From: Deltaproteobacteria bacterium RIFCSPHIGHO2_02_FULL_40_28
GTDB lineage: Bacteria > UBA10199 > 2-12-FULL-40-28
Reading direction: 5' to 3'
Length of the DNA: 64,000 bases
Assembly: GCA_001798135.1 (NCBI GenBank)
Contig: MGRJ01000009.1
Location: 39,345-103,344 of the forward strand
Shown: positions 16,853 to 25,863 of the stretch, piece by piece
Layout of the letters: the number at the start of each line of letters is the position of its first letter
How positions within the stretch are numbered: position 1 is the first letter of the stretch
Notes under the pieces: model-generated
Told to the model about the DNA's origin: nothing
Seen by the model: the letters and a program-made list of their open reading frames with translations, nothing else
Databases searched by the model: none
Program-made: the position numbers and the translations under genes

Positions 16853-16937
16853 TGGTGCCCAGGGCGGGAATCGAACCCGCACGGGTTTCCCCATACGCCC
16901 CTTAAGCGTACGTGTCTGCCAGTTCCACCACCTGGGC
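16853..16937 (-). tRNA. tRNA-Leu (anticodon AAG)
   Basis: The reverse strand folds as a class II tRNA: acceptor GCCCAGG / CCTGGGC, D-arm with GGCAGAC as in bacterial tRNA-Leu, anticodon stem TACGC / GCGTA around loop TTAAGGG, a long variable arm, and T-loop GGTTCGAATCC. The discriminator A is followed by an encoded CCA. Loop positions 34-36 give AAG, which reads CUU/CUC leucine codons. Confidence 0.92.
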
Positions 16938-16940
16938 TTT

Positions 16941-17085
16941 CGGATTTTGTATGCAGGGCATCTATCCCAAAGGGACCCCTTCGGGGCTGCGTTGCCTTTC
17001 TCTCGGCGCTCCTTGCGGCGTACCTTTAAGTACGCCTCAGTCGGCCTCGTTCAGGCGCCTTGTATCTGCCCCACCTCCAAAATCC
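16941..17085 (-). repeat. Type-2 core element with inverted arms, upstream of tRNA-Leu
   Basis: Read on the minus strand, a GC-rich core (16987-17060) contains AGGCCGACTGAGGCGTA, TACGCCGCA and GCAACGCAGC in order. The same blocks occur at 49345-49421. Outside the core, the flanks are imperfect inverted copies of each other, with GGATTTTG and GGGCA in both arms, but these arms do not match those of the other copy. The element lies between secG and tRNA-Leu. Confidence 0.75.
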
Positions 17086-17104
17086 TTCCTAAAAAAGTTT
17101 TTAA

Positions 17105-17425
17105 TCATTTTGTTTCAGTAGGAGCGGAGGTGCTTTCTACTTGTTTAGGTACCACTGATTTATCAAAACCATCCACGCGGGATTTATGAATGCCTGCTAA
17201 AGAAAGTGAGGTGATTAAAAAAATCATAGCAGCTAAAGTTGTTGTTTTTGCTAACAGGGTTGTGGCCCCTCTGGCTCCAAAAAGAGATTGAGATCCTCCA
17301 GCCCCAAAAGCAGCTCCCATGTCGGCGCCTTTTCCTGCCTGCAACAAGATGACTGAGATTAGAAAAAAACACACCACTAAATGGACAACTAAAATTAAAT
17401 TATAAAAGGGGGCAATATAGCTCAT
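17105..17425 (-). CDS. secG: Preprotein translocase subunit SecG
   Basis: Small inner-membrane partner of SecYE that aids protein export. The 106-residue protein has two membrane segments, about 7-28 and 56-80, separated by the characteristic LLQAGKGADMGAAFG and SQSLFGARG loop. It is the last gene of the gap-pgk-tpiA-secG run, a widespread order, and lies seven bases after tpiA. A repeat element follows its stop. Confidence 0.95.
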   Translation of the reverse strand: MSYIAPFYNLILVVHLVVCFFLISVILLQAGKGADMGAAFGAGGSQSLFGARGATTLLAKTTTLAAMIFLITSLSLAGIHKSRVDGFDKSVVPKQVESTSAPTETK

Positions 17426-17432
17426 AAATTCC

Positions 17433-18197
17433 TCATTTTATTTCATGATAATTAATCATTTGCAAAAAAGAGTCAACCTCTAGAGAAGCGCCACCAATTA
17501 AAGCTCCATCAATGTCTTTTTCGCGCATTAATTCGTTGATGTTTGTAGGCTGAACAGAACCTCCATAAATAATTCTTATTTCATGAGCCAGATTTTGGTT
17601 TGCAATTTTAACTAGAAGCCCTCTGATATGTTGATGTGCTTCGCAAGCCTGTCCTGGAGTTGCATTTTGTTTTGTGCCTATAGCCCATATGGGTTCATAG
17701 GCAATAACAATTTTTCCTAAATCTTTTTTATCTACCAGACTTATGGCTTGTTTCAGTTGGTTTTCGATGACACCAAGTGTTTTGCCATCATTTCTTTCGT
17801 TAATTGTTTCTCCAATGCAAATAATGGGTTTCATATTACAGGCCAGAACAGATTGAACTTTTTGGCTGATTAATTCATCAGTTTCTCCAAAGAGATTTCG
17901 TCTTTCAGAATGCCCCACAATCACGTAACTAACGCCTAATTCTGCAAGAAAAACAGGGCTGATTTCTCCAGTAAACGCACCCGATTCACCATAGTAGCAA
18001 TTTTGTGCTCCTAAAATGAGGCCTTCTTTTTCTTGTATGAGAACCGAGAGGGAATAAAGAGCTGTATACGGCGGACAAATAACAACTTCTGCATGGGATT
18101 TAAAGGTCAGCTTATTTTGGAGAACGGTAATAAATTTTAATGAATCCTCTATGGAGTGATTCATTTTCCAATTTGCTATAATTAATGGTTTTCTCAT
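17433..18197 (-). CDS. tpiA: Triosephosphate isomerase
   Basis: Interconverts dihydroxyacetone phosphate and glyceraldehyde 3-phosphate. The 254-residue barrel shows IANWKMN with the substrate-binding Lys, VGHSERR with the catalytic His, AYEPIWAIGT with the catalytic Glu, and IIYGGSVQP near the end. It lies one base after pgk. Confidence 0.97.
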   Translation of the reverse strand: MRKPLIIANWKMNHSIEDSLKFITVLQNKLTFKSHAEVVICPPYTALYSLSVLIQEKEGLILGAQNCYYGESGAFTGEISPVFLAELGVSYVIVGHSERRNLFGETDELISQKVQSVLACNMKPIICIGETINERNDGKTLGVIENQLKQAISLVDKKDLGKIVIAYEPIWAIGTKQNATPGQACEAHQHIRGLLVKIANQNLAHEIRIIYGGSVQPTNINELMREKDIDGALIGGASLEVDSFLQMINYHEIK

Positions 18198-18198
18198 T

Positions 18199-19377
18199 TT
18201 AATTCTCTAACACTTTGAGTCCTGGTAGTTCGGTACCTTCTAAAAATCTCATGGAAGCTCCTCCGCCAGTTGAGAGATGGGAGAAGTTTTTTTCTAAACC
18301 CGAAGCTTTAATGGCAGCCAGCGAATCTCCGCCGCCTACAACGCTTACACTTTTACCTTCTGCAATAGCATGGGCAACTCCCAGGGTGCCTTTTTGAAAA
18401 GCAGACATTTCATAAACACCCATGGGGCCATTCCAAAAAATAGCCCCGGCTTTTTGAATATATTCTTTAAATAACCCGAGAGTTTTTGGTCCAATATCTA
18501 AGGCCATTCCATTATGCCAATTTACTCCAACGGGCAAGCATTCGTACAAGGAGTGAGCTTCAAAATTTTGAGCTATCAGGGAATCTACAGGAAGTACAAT
18601 TTTAATTCCCTTTGTTTCAGCTCGAGATAAAATTCTTTTAGCCTGTGCTACTTTGGTTTCTTCAACAAGTGATTTCCCAATAGAATGCCCCATGGCTTTT
18701 AAGAAAGTGTAGGCCATGCCGCCCCCAATTAAAAAAGTGGGAGCATGATTCATCATTTTTTCAATCATGCTAATTTTATCAGAAACTTTTGAACCCCCTA
18801 AAATCACCAAAAATGGTTTGGGTGCCGTGGTTGTTAACATGGATAAAAATTTGATTTCTTCTTGCACTAAAAAACCAACTCCTTTTTCTTTAAAAAAGGG
18901 AACCATGCCATGGGTTGAAGCATGAGCTCTATGCAAAGTGCCAAAGGCATCGTTGATGTACACATCGGCAAAGCTGGCTAGTTTTTCAGCAAAGTGGGAT
19001 TGATTAGCTTCTTCCTCAGGATGAAAGCGGAGATTTTCTAAAAGCATAATCCCGCCTTCAGGCAAATCTTGAATCAATTTTTTTACAGAATCTCCAATGC
19101 AATCTTCAGGGAAAACAACTTCTTCATCTAATAATTCAGAAAGACGCTCTGCCACAGGAAGAAGACTACAGGCTGCAACCACCTGTCCTTTTGGTCTTCC
19201 CAAATGAGAAGCTAGAATGATCTTTGCTTTTTGAGTGAGGGCATAGCGAATGGTAGACAGTGAAGACACAATGCGTCTGTCATCAACAATAACGTCTTCC
19301 TTTAAAGGCACGTTAAAATCAACACGGATGAAAACCCTTTTTTCTTGAAGTGGAATCTGATCAATGGCTCGAAACAT
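18199..19377 (-). CDS. pgk: Phosphoglycerate kinase
   Basis: Transfers phosphate from 1,3-bisphosphoglycerate to ADP. The 392 residues begin with the RVFIRVDFNVPL signature, then SHLGRPKG, INDAFGTLHRAHAST, ILGGSKVSDK and the C-terminal VVGGGDSLAA and STGGGASMRFLEG motifs. The normal bacterial length and position between gap and tpiA support the call. Confidence 0.97.
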   Translation of the reverse strand: MFRAIDQIPLQEKRVFIRVDFNVPLKEDVIVDDRRIVSSLSTIRYALTQKAKIILASHLGRPKGQVVAACSLLPVAERLSELLDEEVVFPEDCIGDSVKKLIQDLPEGGIMLLENLRFHPEEEANQSHFAEKLASFADVYINDAFGTLHRAHASTHGMVPFFKEKGVGFLVQEEIKFLSMLTTTAPKPFLVILGGSKVSDKISMIEKMMNHAPTFLIGGGMAYTFLKAMGHSIGKSLVEETKVAQAKRILSRAETKGIKIVLPVDSLIAQNFEAHSLYECLPVGVNWHNGMALDIGPKTLGLFKEYIQKAGAIFWNGPMGVYEMSAFQKGTLGVAHAIAEGKSVSVVGGGDSLAAIKASGLEKNFSHLSTGGGASMRFLEGTELPGLKVLEN

Positions 19378-19384
19378 TTAGGAA

Positions 19385-20395
19385 TTACGAAAGTTTTTCT
19401 CCAATATACTTGGTGACATCAATCATGCGATTTGAAAATCCTGATTCGTTATCGTACCAGGCTAGAATTTTTACCAGTGTGCCATCAATGACTTTGGTAG
19501 AAAGAGCATCAACAATGGCAGAGCGGGGGTCTCCATTGTAATCGCATGAAACTAAGGGCTCTTCGCTGTAACCCAAAATGCCTTTTAAGGTAGTTTCTGA
19601 GGCATCTTTTAAAGCTTTGTTTACTTCGTCTCCTGTTGTTTGTTTTTTTACTGTGCATACAAAATCAACACAGGAAACATTGGGAGTAGGAACGCGAATA
19701 GCCATGCCATCAATTTTTCCTTTTAATTCTGGAAGCACCAAACCCACAGCCTTGGCTGCTCCTGTCTGGGTTGGAATTTGTGAGATGGCTCCGGCTCGGG
19801 CTCTTCTTAAATCTTTATGGGCAATATCTAAAATAACTTGGTCATTGGTGTAAGAATGAATGGTGGTCATGAGGCCATGTTCGATGCCAAAAGTTTCATG
19901 TATTACTTTGGCTACAGGGGCCAAACAATTGGTGGTACAAGAAGCATTGGAAATAATGTGATGATTTGTTGGGTTGTATTGTGAAAGGTTGATACCATAG
20001 GCCACAGTTAAATCGGGATCCTCTGCAGGAGCTGAGATAATTACTTTTTTAGCTCCACCCTGAAGATGGAGAGCTGCTTTTTCTTTTTTGGTAAAGCGTC
20101 CCGTACATTCAAGGACAATATCTACCTTGGCTTGCCTCCATGGAATTTGCGCTGGATTTGATTCGGCTGTCATTTGAATAGAACGATCAGCAACGATGAG
20201 TGTTTTTTCTTTTGTGGAAACAAGTTGAGGAAAGCGTCCATGAACAGAATCGTAACGAAGCAAATGGGCATTAGTTGCCAAATCGCCTAGTTCATTGATC
20301 ATGACAATATCGAAGGGAAAATTTTGTTTAGCCCAAAAACGCAGGATGGTTCGTCCAATTCGACCAAAACCGTTAATTCCAACCCTAATTCCCAT
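19385..20395 (-). CDS. gap: Glyceraldehyde-3-phosphate dehydrogenase, type I
   Basis: Phosphorylating NAD(P)-dependent glycolytic enzyme. The 336 residues have the dinucleotide-binding GINGFGRIGR at 7-16, the catalytic Cys153 in SNASCTTNC, and NDQVILDIAHKDLRRAR and WYDNESGFSNRM further on. A strong Shine-Dalgarno (AAGGAG) stands before the ATG. It is the promoter-proximal gene of the glycolytic run. Confidence 0.97.
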   Translation of the reverse strand: MGIRVGINGFGRIGRTILRFWAKQNFPFDIVMINELGDLATNAHLLRYDSVHGRFPQLVSTKEKTLIVADRSIQMTAESNPAQIPWRQAKVDIVLECTGRFTKKEKAALHLQGGAKKVIISAPAEDPDLTVAYGINLSQYNPTNHHIISNASCTTNCLAPVAKVIHETFGIEHGLMTTIHSYTNDQVILDIAHKDLRRARAGAISQIPTQTGAAKAVGLVLPELKGKIDGMAIRVPTPNVSCVDFVCTVKKQTTGDEVNKALKDASETTLKGILGYSEEPLVSCDYNGDPRSAIVDALSTKVIDGTLVKILAWYDNESGFSNRMIDVTKYIGEKLS

Positions 20396-20424
20396 GGAAA
20401 CTCCTTAGTAATTTTGCAAGGATC

Positions 20425-20453
20425 AAGATAAAATTATTAAAGCGTGGTATCAA
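20425..20453 (-). promoter_or_regulatory. Putative sigma-70 promoter for gap-pgk-tpiA-secG
   Basis: On the minus strand TTGATA (20448-20453) is followed after 17 bases by TATCTT (20425-20430), about 30 bases upstream of the gap start. Spacing is ideal and the hexamers are near consensus. Confidence 0.5.
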
Positions 20454-20495
20454 AATGGTTTAGGAGTGTCAATGAATTTGGTCACCTCATTATTC

Positions 20496-20525
20496 TTGAC
20501 AAGTAAGCATTCTTTTTCATATGGT
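20496..20525 (+). promoter_or_regulatory. Putative sigma-70 promoter for rplM-rpsI
   Basis: A perfect TTGACA (20496-20501) is followed after 18 bases by TATGGT (20520-20525), 27 bases before the rplM ATG. Confidence 0.5.
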
Positions 20526-20552
20526 CGCAAGCCTTGAATTTTAGGGGATTTT

Positions 20553-20966
20553 ATGACGAAAACACAGACAAAAAGCAAATGGTATGTGGTTGATTTAACT
20601 GATCGCGTTCTTGGACGCGCTGCAAGTCAAATTGCTCTTATTTTGAGGGGAAAAAACAAGGCTTCTTTTGTACCTTACAAGGGTGGAGATGATTTTGTTG
20701 TTGTTTTGAATGCAGCCAAGGTTAAACTTACTGGAAACAAAAAGGAAGATAAGATTTATTTTCGTCACACAGGTTATCCTGGAGGGATTAAAGAAACTAA
20801 TGCTGCTTTGTTACTTCGCACTAAACCCGAAGAGGTGATCAAGCTTGCTATTCAAGGGATGCTTCCTAAAACTGCTCTTGGCAAGAGGTTGATCAAGAAG
20901 GTAAAAATTTATAAGGATGCCAATCATCCTCACGCGGCACAAATGCCTTGCGAACTTAAAGTTTAA
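20553..20966 (+). CDS. rplM: Ribosomal protein L13
   Basis: Large-subunit protein that binds 23S rRNA early in assembly. The 137 residues match the family: KWYVVDLTDRVLGRAASQIA, FVPYKGGDDFVVVLNA, YFRHTGYPGG and GMLPKTALGKRL. AGGGGA stands about eight bases before the ATG. It is followed by rpsI, its usual operon partner. Confidence 0.97.
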   Translation: MTKTQTKSKWYVVDLTDRVLGRAASQIALILRGKNKASFVPYKGGDDFVVVLNAAKVKLTGNKKEDKIYFRHTGYPGGIKETNAALLLRTKPEEVIKLAIQGMLPKTALGKRLIKKVKIYKDANHPHAAQMPCELKV

Positions 20967-20987
20967 TTTTTTTAAAAAAAGGATACT

Positions 20988-21383
20988 ATGTCTGCTGCTA
21001 AAAAATTTTTTGGAGTTGGAAAAAGAAAAACTTCTGTTGCCCGTCTTCACCTTACACCTGGGGATGGAAAAATTGTTGTTAATGGTCGGGATTTCGAAGC
21101 TTATTTTCCGCGTGAAACTTATCGATTGTCTGTGGTTCAGCCCATGGATGTTACTGGCAATCTAGGTAAGTTTGATATGAGTGTCACTGTGTTTGGCGGG
21201 GGTTTAACAGGACAGGCGATGGCCATTAGACATGGTTTGGCGAGGGCTCTTTTAACTCTCAACCCCGATTATCGAAAACCACTTCATCGCAACGGGTTTT
21301 TAACCCGCGATGCCCGCCGTGTGGAACGTAAGAAGTATGGTCATCGGAAGGCTCGCCGGAGTACCCAATACAGCAAGCGATAA
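20988..21383 (+). CDS. rpsI: Ribosomal protein S9
   Basis: Small-subunit head protein. The 131 residues include [49 protein letters not shown] and the basic C-terminal tail ending in TQYSKR, which contacts P-site tRNA. An AAGGATA motif precedes the ATG. Confidence 0.97.
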   Translation: MSAAKKFFGVGKRKTSVARLHLTPGDGKIVVNGRDFEAYFPRETYRLSVVQPMDVTGNLGKFDMSVTVFGGGLTGQAMAIRHGLARALLTLNPDYRKPLHRNGFLTRDARRVERKKYGHRKARRSTQYSKR

Positions 21384-21446
21384 AACGCTTCATGTTTTTG
21401 TTATTATCTTCTTTTCTCAATCTACAACTTAGTTTATTCTTACAGG

Positions 21447-22481
21447 ATGGCTAAAAAGCAAGTAAGTGTTGGTGTTATTGGTTCAACTGGGTATACCGGT
21501 TTTGAATTAGTGCGTTTGTTAGTGGGCCATCCCAAAGTAACGATAGCAAGCCTGGTTTCAAGAAGCAGTGCAGGAGAAAAATTTTCATCTCTTTTTCCCT
21601 CCTTGTTAGGAAAGATTGATCTTGTTTGTGAGAGTTTGAATGTAAAAAAAATTTCCTCCAGGGTTGATGTCATTTTTTCTTGTCTTCCTCATCACGAATC
21701 AATGACGGTGGTAAAGGCTTTTCGCAGCAGGGGGGTTCCGGTGCTCGATTTGTCTGCCGATTTTCGATTAAAAAAGGCAGCTACTTATGAAGAGTGGTAT
21801 GGCAAGCATACTCAAAAAAATTTGTTAGATGAAGCCGTGTATGGTTTGCCTGAAATTCATCGAAAAGAAATTAAATCAGCCAAGCTTGTTGCAGTTCCGG
21901 GTTGTTATCCAACGAGTATTATTTTAGGGCTAGCTCCTCTTTTAGCCAAAGACATGATCGATAAAAATGATATCATTTGTGATGCAAAATCAGGAGTGTC
22001 AGGGGCAGGGCGAAAGGCTTCGGTTGAAACTCTTTTTGCTGAAGTGAACGAATCGTTTAAGGCTTATAATATTGGGGCTCATAGGCACACCCCTGAGATT
22101 GAACAAGAATTATCTTATGTAGCCAAAGCGCCTGTTAAGGTTCTTTTTTCTCCTCACTTGGTTCCCATGGATCGGGGGATGCATTCTACTCTTTACGTAA
22201 AGCCAGTAAGAAGGTGGTCTACGGAATGGCTTCATTCTTTTTACAAAGATTTTTATAAAAAAGAAATTTTTGTGAAGGTTTTGGATGTGGGGAAATTTCC
22301 CAGTACCAAGGATGTAAAAGAAACAAATCAATGTCACTTGAGTATTCAATTTATTGAGAAAACAGAACGCATTGTCATTTGTTCGGTTATCGATAATCTC
22401 ACCAAGGGTGCTTCGGGTCAGGCTGTTCAATGCCTTAATATCATGCAGGGATGGCCAGAACAATTAGGTTTAGTACGTTGA
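21447..22481 (+). CDS. argC: N-acetyl-gamma-glutamyl-phosphate reductase
   Basis: Third step of arginine biosynthesis, NADPH-dependent. The 344 residues show GVIGSTGYTGFELVRLL (nucleotide binding), the catalytic Cys in VAVPGCYPTS, SGVSGAGRK, and HRHTPEIEQEL followed by FSPHLVPMDRG. No other arg gene is adjacent; pyrG follows. Confidence 0.95.
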   Translation: MAKKQVSVGVIGSTGYTGFELVRLLVGHPKVTIASLVSRSSAGEKFSSLFPSLLGKIDLVCESLNVKKISSRVDVIFSCLPHHESMTVVKAFRSRGVPVLDLSADFRLKKAATYEEWYGKHTQKNLLDEAVYGLPEIHRKEIKSAKLVAVPGCYPTSIILGLAPLLAKDMIDKNDIICDAKSGVSGAGRKASVETLFAEVNESFKAYNIGAHRHTPEIEQELSYVAKAPVKVLFSPHLVPMDRGMHSTLYVKPVRRWSTEWLHSFYKDFYKKEIFVKVLDVGKFPSTKDVKETNQCHLSIQFIEKTERIVICSVIDNLTKGASGQAVQCLNIMQGWPEQLGLVR

Positions 22482-22533
22482 CTTTTTTTTTACTCTCCGT
22501 TAATGTTTTAAGAAGAATTTCTGGGAGGAAGTT

Positions 22534-24237
22534 ACGGTATCAACGGCTAAGACCACCAAGTTTATTTTTGTTACAGGTGGTGTTGTCTCCTCACTTGGAA
22601 AGGGATTGGCTTCAGCCTCTATTGGGGCTCTTCTCGAAAACCGCGGTCTTAAAGTTTCCATTCAAAAACTTGATCCCTACATTAACGTTGATCCTGGAAC
22701 CATGAGTCCTTTTCAGCATGGTGAGGTGTATGTTACTGATGATGGAACCGAAACCGATTTGGATTTGGGGCATTACGAAAGATTTATATCGGCTCGCATG
22801 ACCAAGCTTAACAATGTAACCACGGGTAAAATTTATCATTCCGTGATTCAAAAAGAGAGGGAAGGAAAATATCTTGGGCGCACAGTTCAAGTGATTCCAC
22901 ATATTACAGACGAAATTAAAGGCTGTATTATCCGTGCTGCCAATAAAGAAGATGTTTTGATTGTAGAAATTGGTGGAACGGTTGGGGATATTGAAAGTCT
23001 TCCTTTTTTAGAGGCCATTCGTCAGTTCAAAGCAGATATCGGGAAGCAACATGTACTTTATATTCATTTAACTTTGATTCCCTTTATTTCTGCTGCCGAC
23101 GAATTAAAAACCAAACCCACTCAGCATAGTGTACAAAAATTGCGAGAAATTGGTATTCAGCCTGATATTCTTTTGTGCCGTACCGATCGTGATTTAAGTA
23201 AGGAAATTAAGGCTAAGATCGCTTTGTTTTGTAACATGGATCACGACTGTGTGATGACGGCTAAAGATGTTAAATCTATCTATGAGGTTCCGCTTTGTCT
23301 TCATGAAGAAGGGCTCGATGATAAAATAATTGAGCTTCTTAATATTTGGACCAGAGAACCTGAATTGGCTGAGTGGAAAAGATTGGTAGATCGTATTCAG
23401 CATTTAAAGAAAAAAGTAACAATTGGTATTGTTGGAAAGTATGTCGATTTAACCGATGCCTATAAAAGTTTAAACGAATCTTTGTATCATGCAGGCTTTG
23501 CCTTGGATGCCCAGGTTCATCTTTCGTTTGTCGATTCTGAATCTTTACAGGGAGATGAGGTCGATTTATCCAAAATTTTTTCAGAGTGTGATGGAATTTT
23601 AGTACCCGGTGGTTTTGGAGATCGGGGAATTGAGGGTAAAATTAAGGCCATTCGTTATGCGCGTGAAAATAAAATTCCTTTTTTTGGTATTTGTCTTGGG
23701 ATGCAGCTTGCTGTGATTGAATTTGCTCGTCATGTGGTAGGGCTTACCAAGGCTAATAGCCGCGAATTTGACGCAAAAACACCTTATCCTGTGATTGATT
23801 TGATGGAAGAACAAAAAGCAGTGATGAACAAGGGGGCTACCATGAGATTAGGTGCCTATCCTTGCGTTTTAGAGAAGGGAAGTAAGGCTTTTGAACATTA
23901 TGGCGAGAAAGAGATTTCAGAGCGTCATAGGCACCGTTACGAGTTTAATAATGCCTATCGTGAGAAGCTAACTCAAAAGGGGCTCCTTATTTCAGGTATT
24001 TCTCCAGATGGGAAGTTAGTTGAGATTATCGAGCTTAAAAAACACCCCTGGTTTGTGGCTTGTCAGTTTCATCCTGAGTTCAGATCTAGGCCTATGCATC
24101 CACACCCTTTGTTCTTACATTTCATCGAAGCTGCCCTCAATGCCGGTCTTCAAAAACAATGGCTGCATCTTAAAACCGGAGGGGAAAGTGAGATAACAAG
24201 CCTAGCAGTACAAGAAAAAACAAAGAAAATCATCTAG
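22534..24237 (+). CDS. pyrG: CTP synthase, apparently with a non-canonical start codon
   Basis: Makes CTP from UTP using glutamine. The synthetase domain has [16 protein letters not shown], the P-loop, near the N-terminus, and [15 protein letters not shown]. The C-terminal class I glutaminase has GICLGMQ with the nucleophilic Cys and CQFHPEF. Between the in-frame stop at 22501 and the TTG at 22606 there is no ATG, GTG or TTG. Starting at 22606 would delete the P-loop. ACG 22534 lies six bases after GGGAGG and gives a normal N-terminus and 567 residues, so it is placed there. A base error in an ATG is the main alternative. Confidence 0.9.
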   Translation, partial: TVSTAKTTKFIFVTGGVVSSLGKGLASASIGALLENRGLKVSIQKLDPYINVDPGTMSPFQHGEVYVTDDGTETDLDLGHYERFISARMTKLNNVTTGKIYHSVIQKEREGKYLGRTVQVIPHITDEIKGCIIRAANKEDVLIVEIGGTVGDIESLPFLEAIRQFKADIGKQHVLYIHLTLIPFISAADELKTKPTQHSVQKLREIGIQPDILLCRTDRDLSKEIKAKIALFCNMDHDCVMTAKDVKSIYEVPLCLHEEGLDDKIIELLNIWTREPELAEWKRLVDRIQHLKKKVTIGIVGKYVDLTDAYKSLNESLYHAGFALDAQVHLSFVDSESLQGDEVDLSKIFSECDGILVPGGFGDRGIEGKIKAIRYARENKIPFFGICLGMQLAVIEFARHVVGLTKANSREFDAKTPYPVIDLMEEQKAVMNKGATMRLGAYPCVLEKGSKAFEHYGEKEISERHRHRYEFNNAYREKLTQKGLLISGISPDGKLVEIIELKKHPWFVACQFHPEFRSRPMHPHPLFLHFIEAALNAGLQKQWLHLKTGGESEITSLAVQEKTKKII

Positions 24238-24256
24238 TTAATTTATTTTGTAAAAT

Positions 24257-24313
24257 ATGTCAAAAAAATGACATTAATATTTTATTGACATAAAATTGCC
24301 TACTAGTTAATAT
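24257..24313 (+). promoter_or_regulatory. Putative rpoN promoter with upstream inverted repeat
   Basis: TTGACA at 24285-24290 is followed after exactly 17 bases by TAATAT at 24308-24313, about 65 bases before rpoN. Just upstream, ATGTCA (24257-24262) and TGACAT (24269-24274) form a perfect inverted repeat around six A, a possible operator. Confidence 0.6.
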
Positions 24314-24377
24314 ATCAAAAGTGGTATTATTCTTGCATGGTAGCTCTTTTTCGTGTCATTAAAACTACGTAAAACCT

Positions 24378-25847
24378 ATGGCCATCGAACTTAAACAAAG
24401 CCTTAGACTCAGCCAACAGTTAGTTATTACTCCTCAATTGCAACAAGCCATTAAGCTTTTGCAACTTTCTCGTTTAGAGCTTGTTGATCTCATTCAAACA
24501 GAGCTGACTGAAAACCCTATTTTAGAAGAAGCTGCCCAGATTGAAGATGAAGAAGTTCCCAAGGAAATGGCAGCTGAAATCGAAGCGGAGGCTGCCCCCG
24601 ATAAATCACACGAAGCTCAACCCGAAGTTGGAAATGCTGATGGAGAACTTAAAGAGCCTAAGGATTTTGATTGGGAAAATTATATTGGTACCTACAATGC
24701 TCCGGGTGCTGAAGGAAGATCTTTTGTGTCTGCTGATGAAATGCCTACCTATGAAAATGTTGTAACCAAATCCCAAACCTTGCAAGATCATTTAGAATGG
24801 CAATTAAGGCTTTCTGCCATGTCTCAGGAAGAAGAAGAACTAGGACGTCTTATTATTGGCGAGATTGACGACAATGGGTATTTAACTCTTGCCCCAGAAG
24901 ACATCGCACAAAAATATGAAAAAACTGTGGATGAAATAAGCGATGTAATCGAGCTTATCCAAAGCTTTGATCCCCTAGGCGTTTGCGCAAGAGATTTAAC
25001 CGAATGCCTTTTGATTCAAAATAAACATTTTGGCGGCGAACATAAGGATCTCATCAAACAAATTATCCTCGAACACTTATCACTGCTTGAACGCAGAGAT
25101 TATTTAACCCTTTCCAAAAAATTAAAAGTTCCAGTCAAACGTATTATGACAGTAGCAAGAATTATTTCAGAGATGGAACCCAAGCCAGGTCGTCCCTTTG
25201 GAGGTGAACAAACTCAATATGTAACTCCCGATGTCTATGTTTATAAAATGGGTGATGACTATGCCATTGTTTTAAACGAAGAAGGTTTACCCAGGCTTCA
25301 AGTCAGTAATTTTTATCGCAACATGTTAGCCAAAGCCAATGGTCATGATGATAAAGCCAAGGGCTATGTGCAGGATAAACTCAAAAGTGCCCTGTGGCTT
25401 ATTAAAAGTATTCATCAAAGGCAAAGAACACTCTATCGTGTGGCCAAGTGTATCGTGGCCTTTCAAAAAGATTTTCTTGAAAAAGGAATTAGCGTTTTAA
25501 AACCCATGATTTTAAGGGATGTGGCTGAAGAAATTGGTGTTCACGAATCTACAGTAAGCCGGGCTACTACCAGTAAATATATCCATACCCCACAGGGAAT
25601 TTTTGAACTCAAATTTTTCTTTAATAGTGGCGTGTCTGGATCTACAGGCAATGATGTAGCTTCGGAGTCTGTAAAAGAAAAAATTCGTAATCTTATTTCT
25701 TCTGAAAATGCCAAAAAACCTTATTCTGATAAAGAAATTGTAGATCTCCTCAAAGAATCTCATATTGACATTGCCCGTAGAACAGTAGCAAAATATCGCG
25801 AAATGATGGGTGTGCTTCCTTCATCCAAAAGAAAAAGATTCTACTAA
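24378..25847 (+). CDS. rpoN: RNA polymerase sigma-54 factor
   Basis: Directs RNA polymerase to -24/-12 promoters, opened by enhancer-binding ATPases. The 489 residues have the Gln/Leu-rich region I at about 1-50 (LRLSQQLVITPQLQQAIKLL), an acidic region II near 55-110, the core-binding domain, a helix-turn-helix near DVAEEIGVHESTVSRAT, and the RpoN box ARRTVAKYRE at 466-475. It heads a set with hpf, ptsN, hprK and rapZ, the common neighbourhood of rpoN in proteobacteria. A matching sigma-54 promoter is present at 52278. Confidence 0.97.
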   Translation: MAIELKQSLRLSQQLVITPQLQQAIKLLQLSRLELVDLIQTELTENPILEEAAQIEDEEVPKEMAAEIEAEAAPDKSHEAQPEVGNADGELKEPKDFDWENYIGTYNAPGAEGRSFVSADEMPTYENVVTKSQTLQDHLEWQLRLSAMSQEEEELGRLIIGEIDDNGYLTLAPEDIAQKYEKTVDEISDVIELIQSFDPLGVCARDLTECLLIQNKHFGGEHKDLIKQIILEHLSLLERRDYLTLSKKLKVPVKRIMTVARIISEMEPKPGRPFGGEQTQYVTPDVYVYKMGDDYAIVLNEEGLPRLQVSNFYRNMLAKANGHDDKAKGYVQDKLKSALWLIKSIHQRQRTLYRVAKCIVAFQKDFLEKGISVLKPMILRDVAEEIGVHESTVSRATTSKYIHTPQGIFELKFFFNSGVSGSTGNDVASESVKEKIRNLISSENAKKPYSDKEIVDLLKESHIDIARRTVAKYREMMGVLPSSKRKRFY

Positions 25848-25863
25848 AAAATGGGGGGTTGTA

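Noticed and set aside
22606-24237. pyrG starting at TTG 22606.
   Set aside because: This start would remove the P-loop ([11 protein letters not shown]), which is encoded in frame just upstream and is essential in all CTP synthases.
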